Shown here: positions 56,645-64,000 of the stretch, piece after piece | Position numbering within the stretch: position 1 is the stretch's first letter | Layout: every line of letters begins with the position of its first letter | From: Blepharisma stoltei | Lineage: Eukaryota; Ciliophora; Heterotrichea; Heterotrichida; Blepharismidae | DNA: 64,000 nucleotides | Assembly: GCA_914767885.1 (NCBI GenBank) | Contig: CAJZBQ010000013.1 | Location: forward strand, 620,001 to 684,000 | Direction: 5' to 3' | Notes under the pieces: generated by a model | Database searches by the model: none | What the model was told of the DNA's origin: nothing | The model's input: only the letters and a program-made list of their open reading frames with translations | Position numbers and translations under genes: made by a program

Positions 56645-58833
56645 TTATTATTTCATTAAGAATTTGGTGTTCCGTTTAAGGGTCATTGAGAATGATTGTC
56701 TCTGTTAGAAATTGAATACTGATTAAGCTCAGCTTTGAAATATAAAAACTGCGATTAATTTGAAATAAGTGCTATTTAATCTTAATATCAGAAATCTAAA
56801 GCAAACCAAAAGGGATCAGAAAAATGTTGGCGAAATTAATTCCTAATGGAACTCTTTATGGCAATGAGAAAATATAGATGCGAAAAAGGATATTTGAAGC
56901 TTATTAGCAGGACTGCTGATACGATGTATATATTAGGCTTCCTTAAGAGTCTGAAACACATGACCATCTGAAATTTCGTTTTGCTATATAAGCACTCAGA
57001 AAATAACCTGCGCAGCAAGTTAATCTTCTTTTCCATCTTCTTCTCTATCTTCTACTTAAATTTTTCATCTTCCCGATCTTCATATCGATTCTTCTTTATT
57101 AAAAAATCTTCATCATCAATCCTTTCATTTACTTTGTCCCAGAACTCTTGGTGCCAGAATAGTGCGCCATTTTTGGAATCAATGCTGTCTATTTATTCTC
57201 TGATACTGCAAAATTTCTGACTGATTGCCAGAAACTTTTTCTCATATCAATCAGTCCAGCCTATTGTCTTCCATTGAAAATATTAAAATTAAATTTTAGG
57301 GCAAACTTTGGAGAAATATTGGAGAGAGCGCAAGCAGGCGCGTTTTTTAAAGGTTTCACAAAACTTCAATATTAATTCATATTTTTGAAACGGATTCTTG
57401 CCTATAATTAATTTGAAAAGTAAGAATGGGAAATAAGCCATTAATTTATAACGAAATTTAACATTTCAAATGTCATCAATGCTATTTGAGGGCTTTTTAT
57501 TGATGAATTTTTTAGAATTCAATTTATTTAATGTATATTAATTCTGAATTTAATCATGGTATAAATATTGAAAGATGTTTCAGAGGTCTTTCATGTCAAA
57601 TTATTGCGCACTTTTGATATACAACATTTTTTTTGGGGAAATTTTATGATAGTGAGACACTTGACTGAAAAAACTGGTAAATTTCGAAAAAAAGTACACT
57701 ATTAAAAAATTCTGGACCAAATTTTCTTCTATGATATGCACACTATTTAAAGTTTACGATCATTAGAACTGCACTCCTCCATGCCAAACGACCATGAATT
57801 TTTTTGATAGTGCGATATTTTTTCTAGAGGAAAATTTGTTCGAAGCATTACCGAAAAAAACTGTTAAATGCCTGCCAAATTGTGCATTATTTAAAAATTT
57901 CTTGGATGAAATGTGCGCTATTAAAAGCACTCGATATTGGACCTGCACCCCAATTTCAGAGATAGGACTTTGGGGTTTTTAATAAAGCCTCCAGCCTGTA
58001 TATTGGATTTGCTATAATAATAGTTTAATAGAGGTTACTTTATCTTTCAATAAACTAATTTATTTTTGAAAAATTTTATTCCCTTCTTATATTTTTAATA
58101 TTATTTATTAGTCCATTTTGAATGACTTATATTTGCATTTCAATAAGCTGACCCCAAGGACCCATTAAATTTACTGTTGATAAAGCAATTCAAAGTCCTA
58201 TACTTTTAAGTATTAGCTTTTTTCGTTTCTGAAATTCTTGGTTTATTCAAGTTCAATGTATTCATTATTCTTGCAAAAAAATCAGGATCACGATTTATTG
58301 TAAATATTTTCTAGAATTTGGGCAACTTTGTAAAAATTGTTAAATAGATAAACATGAAGGTTTAATTTTACTCTTTATTTGAAAAAAATAAGAATAAAAA
58401 TTCCACAATAAGAATTGTGCTAATAAATAATAATAATTAAGAGTCAAAATGCTGATTAAAGGGATTCTTTTAATGCAATCATTGCCATATTACTTACATT
58501 ATTTGCCATTTTGCTAATTTTATAATAAATTCAATATTCAATTTAATTGAGTTTCTTAAAATAATTATTATTTGAACTCTTACTTGTTCTGTTATTAATT
58601 TATTGCAAGCACGCAATCTTATAAAGCAAAATTATTAATTTCAATTTCAATCATAATACTTTTATCAAATTTTATATAAGACCCTAAAATAATTTTAATA
58701 AAATTGATAATGTCCTTTTATTTTTATTGGAAATTTGCTAATAAAATTCCAAATAAGCCTTTGTTTCACATTAAAATATTTTCAAAACATATTTTTTATT
58801 ATTATTCCCCTAGACACTTAGTCAAAGCAGGGC
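56645..58833. other. 2.2 kb mostly gene-free stretch with imperfect repeats
   Basis: On the minus strand, 56950-57275 shows frames with some coding character (WHQEFWDKVNERIDDEDFL) and a 16-nt GT..AG, but I could not build a gene. From 57595 to 57960 degenerate repeats with GATAGTGCG / GTGCGCTATTA motifs occur. The rest is AT-rich with nothing recognised. Confidence 0.45.
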
Positions 58834-58850
58834 TAGGTCTACCTGACTCT

Positions 58851-59513
58851 TAAACTTAAACTTAAACTTAAACTTAAACTTATAGGTAGGCGTCTGCCAT
58901 ATTGGTTACGCAGTCACCAAGGACTCTCCCGTACGGGCAGTTCATCCGCTTTGCGCCGTCTTCTGCTTCGCCTTGCTCGAATTGGGGCAATGATTCGCTG
59001 GGCAAGTGTTCAGCTCTGACACTACCTTTCTTCTCCTTCAGCGCCTGATGCCAGGGCACTTCTGAAGTGAGACTCTGCTTGGACGTCTCCTCCTCCCTTT
59101 CGGTCCAGTGTTGAGTGGGCGGACTATGGACTTCTGCGGCTGCTGCATGTGTAACAAGGTTGGCCACACAAAAATCCCAAAAAATGGAATTTCTGTTCGA
59201 CCTTTCGGCAAAAAGGAAAATCTGAATCCCGGGACGTAACGCCCGGTTTCACGCTAGGCAATTGCCCGATTGGTCTGGGAATTACCTGCAGACTTTGCTG
59301 GGCTTGCCCTTTCCAAATCCAAACCTCCTTTCCCTTGAGGTAAAACCCAATCTTGAAATTGGACTGAGGGCTAGGCTCTGTGCATTACCAGAATTGCTTA
59401 CCTAGCATTGCCGTCCATTTCTGGATTGGTAAAACCTTGCCGGATATAAATAAAATATAAGTCGAGTATGCATGGCCGGAGGCCATGCCCAGACGAAGAC
59501 GCCATATTTTATT
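58851..59513 (-). mobile_element. Longest family A retroelement copy (R10)
   Basis: 663 bp between perfect 17-bp repeats TAGGTCTACCTGACTCT (58834-58850, 59514-59530). In minus orientation it starts AAATAAAATATGGCGTCTTC like R2 and ends in five (AAGTTT)-type units. It appears to hold the complete family sequence. Confidence 0.9.
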
Positions 59514-59639
59514 TAGGTCTACCTGACTCTATTGGCAATCTGGATCTACCTGGCAGTCTGGCTCTCCTTGCTATGCCTGGACAGAACTAGAAAAGTCTAA
59601 GCCATAAAATCGTCTTAACTATAATTATTTCCTCCATTT

Positions 59640-60155
59640 CTATTCGCCAATACAGTTTTTCATATGTTCACTAAGCACATATTTATTATACATTTCTTTT
59701 CCACAGTTCTCACATGCAACCCTAGTTGATCTTGCATGAACTTGATTGAAGTGAAATCTCACTGCGTATTTTGTTTTGAATCTCTTTGCACATTGAGAGC
59801 ATCTTGCATTTTTATTTTTAGTGACATGCATTTTCCCTATATGTTGCTTTAATCCTTTATTATTTGTCAGTAATAAGCCACAAAACTTGCACTTTAACTT
59901 GTGCGGAATTTCTATGTCTTCTTTTTCTGGTTTAATTTGAATTTCTGGTTTGAAAATTGTTTCCTCTTCATGGCTTCTAAATAAATTTGTGTGGGTAAAT
60001 AAGTCTTCTTTTTTTTGAAAAATCATATTACAACTCAGACATATAGAAGAATTCGGGGTGGAAAAATCTGATAAAAGCAAACCTATGGGGCTAGGGAGAG
60101 TCTGGCAACTTTCTTTTCTTTGAGATAAGGCATCAAGCATATTTATTTTTATCAT
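59640..60155 (-). CDS. C2H2 zinc-finger protein A
   Basis: 171 aa. One N-terminal finger (CLSCNMIFQKKEDLFTHT) and three clustered ones: CKFCGLLLTNNKGLKQHIGKMH, CSQCAKRFKTKYAVRFHFNQVH and CENCGKEMYNKYVLSEHMKNC, the last with a C2HC end. Likely nucleic-acid binding and nuclear. The spacing KNKNARC between fingers is identical in the paralogue at 62814-63344. Start may be Met1 or Met6. Confidence 0.88.
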   Translation of the reverse strand: MIKINMLDALSQRKESCQTLPSPIGLLLSDFSTPNSSICLSCNMIFQKKEDLFTHTNLFRSHEEETIFKPEIQIKPEKEDIEIPHKLKCKFCGLLLTNNKGLKQHIGKMHVTKNKNARCSQCAKRFKTKYAVRFHFNQVHARSTRVACENCGKEMYNKYVLSEHMKNCIGE

Positions 60156-60588
60156 TTATTTTATGCCAACCAACATTTATTCATCGAAAAATACTAAACT
60201 TTTGTAATTTTAGCTTGAATGAACATTAATAGACTATTATAAATCTCACTAGTGATGAAAATACAGCTATAATTTTTATTATTTTGACTAATCACAAAAA
60301 TAAACGGACACCTAGAAGTGAGCGTTATGAGAATCAAAACTTTCAATAAGGATATGAAAATTAAATCAAATTCTTAAAGACTAAAGATATAAATCTTAAT
60401 GTTTGTATTTTAAAAAATTGATAATTCTATTTAAATAAGTTTTTTTGTTTGAAACAAGAATTATTAAGAACTTCATAAGGAAAATTATAAAGCTAAATAA
60501 AATTTTATTATATGAGGAATGTTTGCAATTATCTTAAAATTTTCATAATTTTTTTTTTAGATTTTACTTTTAATCTAAAATATAAGAT
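60156..60588. other. AT-rich spacer, nothing recognised
   Basis: Upstream of zinc-finger gene A. Confidence 0.4.
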
Positions 60589-61141
60589 ATATACAAAAAT
60601 GACCAGAGATGAGGGGCCTGTCCATCTGTGACAGGTGTCCTTATGTTTACCAGATATGATTATTAGGCTGTGCTTATATCCCTGCTATAGTCAGTAGCCT
60701 CGAAGTGAGAGACGTGAGACCGGAAGTCGCCTGTTTTGGTCCTAATTTTTTGGGCAGTTAAATTCGACTTTTTGCCAGTAGCGCCTAGCCCAGCGGGTGC
60801 CCAATATGAGGCTGGGCGACATATTGCCTAAGCTGCTTTTGTGATTTGCCCCGAATGGTGAAAGCTGTTGAGTTCTTTCTTGGGGATGTCCGGAAAAAAG
60901 GAGAGACAAATAACGGTAACGTTCTGGCACAACCTTAGCACAGGGTTGGTTTTAAAATGCAGGATGACGTCTGGAGTTCGAAATGGAGGGCAATAAATGT
61001 CCATCAGGCCTTCGCCTATACCGAGAAACCAGGAGTTTCAGCCCTGGCTTAAGACTGCTGGTCCCTGTCACCCCGCAGGACTTCACTGCGGAACGTGCGG
61101 TTAACGAAGTGTGGACTAGAAGCATGCTACTATCAACTAAT
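60589..61141 (+). mobile_element. GC-rich retroelement-like insertion (R12)
   Basis: 553 bp between perfect 13-bp repeats TAAAATATAAGAT (60576-60588, 61142-61154). Starts ATATACAAAAATGACC; shares GAGAAACCAGGAGTTTCAGC-type sequence with R9. No recognisable protein. Confidence 0.8.
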
Positions 61142-62813
61142 TAAAATATAAGATGATCAATGGATTAAGCGCAAATTTATATATTCCAAACTATTATTTT
61201 ATCAGAAAATTTCTTTTAACTTGTAAATATAAAAAGCAATAAAATTATTGTTTCTCATAAAATTCTTAACAAAGAAAAGATAACTATCTTTAGCAAATTT
61301 TTATTTATAGCAAATTATTTTAAAAACAATAAATTTTGAATTCTGGCAACTAAGGCGAACTTTGATTCAAAATTTCTAATTTTTTATTTGCCATTTAAGT
61401 CAAAATTGTAATTATTTTATTTTACTAGTAAATTAAAATGCTGGAGCAAGGGTGCTTGATTATAGCAAATAAGTGTTTAGAGGCTGAAAGAAGAATTTAG
61501 CATTTTATACAGAAAACTATAAACTCAATACAACTGCAACTTAAATAGAAAATCATGATCTTAAATTAGATAAATAAATGATAAGAAAAATTAAATCCAC
61601 CTTTGAAAAAGGTAGTTATAACCTTCAACCTTAGGTAAATTATCGATCTCTTTATATAGTTAATAGAAGCTTTCAAGTTGAATCCCTTGAAAGCCAAAAG
61701 AAATTGAATTAGCTATTTAATTAATTAAATAAAGCATTAATGATCTTTATCTTGATATAGTCGCACACATAAAAGCGTAAAATCACAGCCTTTTCTTCCA
61801 GATCAGCTCGAGTTTAAGTCGCTTGCTACAAAAATAACCAAATCGAGTAGAAACAGAGTCTGTGAGTATTGGGTGTTTTTATCTTGCTAAGATTTACTTC
61901 CCTTGTCTAGATATGATAATAAATACGCATTTAATATTAAATAAAAATAAAAATACATTACGAAAAGGATTTATTTAGCATTTTTTAAAATTACTCACGG
62001 GGTGTCGGTATCGAATTGTGCTTGACCAAACAATTAGATTTTTGTTTAAGCACCTATTCAAGTTTAAAGTAGAACCAAATTTAATATCAGAGTTTTAATT
62101 ATTTAATAGGATAGATATAGTGAGAAATAAATGCCAAGAATGCTATTCTTTTTTCTAGTTAACGAGTTTAATTTAAATATAAATATCCGTACTCTTTAAG
62201 TTTATGCCCGTTGCCTTATAAGTTATAGCCATTTATATCATTAAGTATTCTTAACTCAAAAAAATGCAACTATTTAAATTTCAAATAGTATCCTTACTAT
62301 AGTAATAATTATTATTTTGATTTTCAAGTCCTTATATTATAGAAATTTTTATTGCAGGATCATATGCCTTAAAAAATAAAATAAAAACTACATTTAATTC
62401 TTCATTGATTTTTTTGCTTTTTTAAATTTTTATTTGAGTAATTTTAAATTAGATTAATTTGAATTATTGTATTACGTCATTAGTTTAGTTGGACAAGAAA
62501 AATGGAAGCAATCTAAGAAACTATTATCGATTAAAATAGTTTCTGATTGAATTTTATATTTATTTATAATAAAGATTATGAGATAATTTACTAAAGAATT
62601 AATTCTGATATGGAAAATGCTTATTCATCAAATTTTTTATTAAACAATTTCTTTTGAGTAAGCCAATTAAAAGATAAATTATTATAATTAATTGCTCTAA
62701 AAGACAAATTTTAATCAGTAATTTGATCAGCTTTAAAACTAAAAATATCAGTTTCTGTCAATTATAAATATAAATAAAAAAACAATTACTCTTCGTATTT
62801 TTTATTACTAATT
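61142..62813. other. 1.7 kb AT-rich gene-free stretch
   Basis: No frames with coding character, no repeats beyond simple A/T runs. Confidence 0.5.
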
Positions 62814-63344
62814 CTAATGATTATGACTGCAGACTTTTGCATGCTGGACTAGTAAGTATTTGTTATACATGACTTTTCCACATTCCTCACAAACCACTCT
62901 TGTCGTCTTCGTGTGGACTTGCTTGACATGAAATCTGACTGCGTATTTATGTCTGAACCTCTTTGTACAATGTGGACATCTGGCATTTTTGTTTTTTGTT
63001 AGGTGAATTTTCCCAACATGTTGCTTTAATCCTTTATGTTTTCTAAAAGTTAAATCGCAAAACCTACATTTAAAAATAGTTTTTGGATGATCCAACTTAG
63101 CGTCTAAAAGCATCTTCACTAGTGAAAAGACTGAATCGTCCTGGCCTTTTACTGTGCATAGAGTATCAATCTTGGAACCATGAGAAGAACCTTGATGAAT
63201 GGTCAAGTCATCTTGTAAACAGAAGGATAGACAGCAGCTAGTGCAAGCAAACGTTGAAGACCCAAGTGGTTGAGTCGCTGATAAGAACTTTGGACTTGGG
63301 AGTCGGAGAGATTTATCGTATTTGGTGAGATTGGTCGTAAACAT
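62814..63344 (-). CDS. C2H2 zinc-finger protein B, paralogue of A
   Basis: 176 aa. Same layout as protein A: an N-terminal finger (CTSCCLSFCLQDDLTIHQ) and three C-terminal fingers (CRFCDLTFRKHKGLKQHVGK; CPHCTKRFRHKYAVRFHVKQ; CEECGKVMYNKYLLVQHAKVC). The finger block is about 70% identical to A while the linker between finger 1 and 2 has diverged, so this is an old duplication, same strand, 2.7 kb apart. Confidence 0.88.
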   Translation of the reverse strand: MFTTNLTKYDKSLRLPSPKFLSATQPLGSSTFACTSCCLSFCLQDDLTIHQGSSHGSKIDTLCTVKGQDDSVFSLVKMLLDAKLDHPKTIFKCRFCDLTFRKHKGLKQHVGKIHLTKNKNARCPHCTKRFRHKYAVRFHVKQVHTKTTRVVCEECGKVMYNKYLLVQHAKVCSHNH

Positions 63345-64000
63345 ATTTATTTTTAGCCTTTAATTTATTGGTATCCAACATTTGATTATTGAAATTGTTA
63401 AAATGATTATAAATACGAAGGTTTTTTGTGTATTTTTAATTCAATTAATATTGAAACTTAAAAAGATAAGTTTCTGAGAGCCATATTTTCAACCGTTCAT
63501 AAGCTTTTGAAAGTTCTTCGCTGCTGCTAGGAAAGAGCTTAGTGCGAAGTGATCACTATTTTAAAATTTATCGTCCAAATTTAAGTGTGATGACTTTTTG
63601 ATAAATTTATGTGAAAAAATTGTTAAATTTTAATAAGTATAAATATATTTGGAGTATATTTGGGTCATCTTATAAATAAATTTAGGTCAATTTGCTACAT
63701 TTAAAAGATTAAAATTTTATATTTTTTAATAGATACTTCAGAGGATTCATAAAATCAGTTTAAGATCGCTCTTTCATAGAATTATGAAGCTTAACCTTAG
63801 ATAAGCCTAAATTCTGTCGCCGTTGAGTAGCTATGGTGAATAATCCATTTACAACTATTAAGAAATATGATAAATAGGCAAAACTCTATTTATCAAAAAT
63901 TACTCATTTTATTTTTCTAGCAATTTTAGTTTATTTTTTTAAGTCACGGATCTCTGATTAGACTCAATTGTGAAAACACTTCATCATAAAAAATTTTTGA
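63345..64000. other. AT-rich spacer to the window edge
   Basis: Nothing recognised apart from a possible hairpin CTTCGC...GCGAAG near 63510-63550. Confidence 0.4.

Noticed and set aside
56950-57275. Small gene on the minus strand
   Set aside because: Two frames look partly coding and a 16-nt GT..AG is present, but no combination of start, intron and stop gives a convincing protein.
58880-59167. Open frame of 95 codons in GC-rich DNA
   Set aside because: It lies inside retroelement R10 and has no domain or conservation between copies; composition alone explains it.
58834-61154. GC-rich islands as genes acquired from another organism
   Set aside because: Target-site duplications and simple tails identify them as retroelement copies.
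1-64000. CRISPR array or bacterial operon
   Set aside because: No spaced repeats; genes are eukaryotic with tiny introns, and there are no ribosome-binding sites.
1-64000. Telomere or chromosome end
   Set aside because: No CCCTAACA-type repeats seen at the ends or inside.
1-64000. Frame breaks as sequencing errors
   Set aside because: Breaks coincide with inserts of tens to hundreds of bases bounded by direct repeats, and removal restores conserved motifs; random errors would not do that.

Overview
This looks like germline (micronuclear) DNA of a heterotrich ciliate, most likely Blepharisma or a close relative. Three things seen in the sequence support this. (1) UGA is read as tryptophan: conserved Trp positions in Derlin, a USP-type deubiquitinase, MORN repeats, RCC1 repeats and a P4-ATPase are TGA, and I assigned TAA or TAG as the stop of every gene that I could follow to its end. 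(2) Introns are only 15-16 nt with GT..AG ends (found in DNAAF11, an EF-hand gene and two small genes). (3) Exons are interrupted by AT-rich or palindromic inserts flanked by short direct repeats, usually TA, and removing the insert plus one repeat restores the reading frame and family motifs. These behave as internal eliminated sequences (IESs). The species name is inference.

Layout. 1-12.5 kb: an uncharacterised gene running off the left edge, several small genes (two with an N-terminal MG-C acylation signature), an uncharacterised 319-aa gene, DNAAF11/LRRC6 (dynein-arm assembly), an uncharacterised MGCGSS protein carrying a 292-bp IES, Naa15 (NatA subunit) and a divergent histone H2A. 14-25.7 kb: a USP deubiquitinase, an RCC1/coiled-coil protein with five IESs, a long coiled-coil protein and a TPR protein split by a MITE. 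27-33.7 kb: a small coiled-coil protein, a 1122-aa SAP-domain protein with a probable C-terminal RAP domain, Derlin, an EF-hand protein, a small gene whose last codons lie beyond a MITE, and tRNA-Arg(UCU). 34.4-39.3 kb: a P4-ATPase (flippase) interrupted by five inserts. 40-44.5 kb: an unknown gene, a MORN-repeat protein and a CXC (tesmin/LIN54-like) protein. 46.4-48.8 kb: mitochondrial pyruvate dehydrogenase E1 alpha, interrupted by a retroelement and by a 940-bp IES that itself contains a retroelement. 49-55.8 kb: an 1897-aa golgin with a GRIP-like C-terminus, carrying four MITEs and one retroelement. 56-64 kb: one small gene, large AT-rich gene-free stretches, two paralogous C2H2 zinc-finger genes and two retroelements.

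Mobile DNA is the dominant theme. One MITE family (terminal motif CTCCGTGAGCGAAC) has about eleven recognisable copies; seven lie in coding sequence with TA or TTA junctions. A second class is short (0.3-0.7 kb), GC-rich and retroelement-like: target-site duplications of 11-18 bp, a shared 5' start resembling AWTAAAATGG, and in many copies a short-period tandem 3' tail that differs from copy to copy. Four of these sit inside exons, and two of those four have duplications without any TA. If these genes are functional, the organism must remove retroelements precisely at non-TA repeats. That is the observation I would check first.
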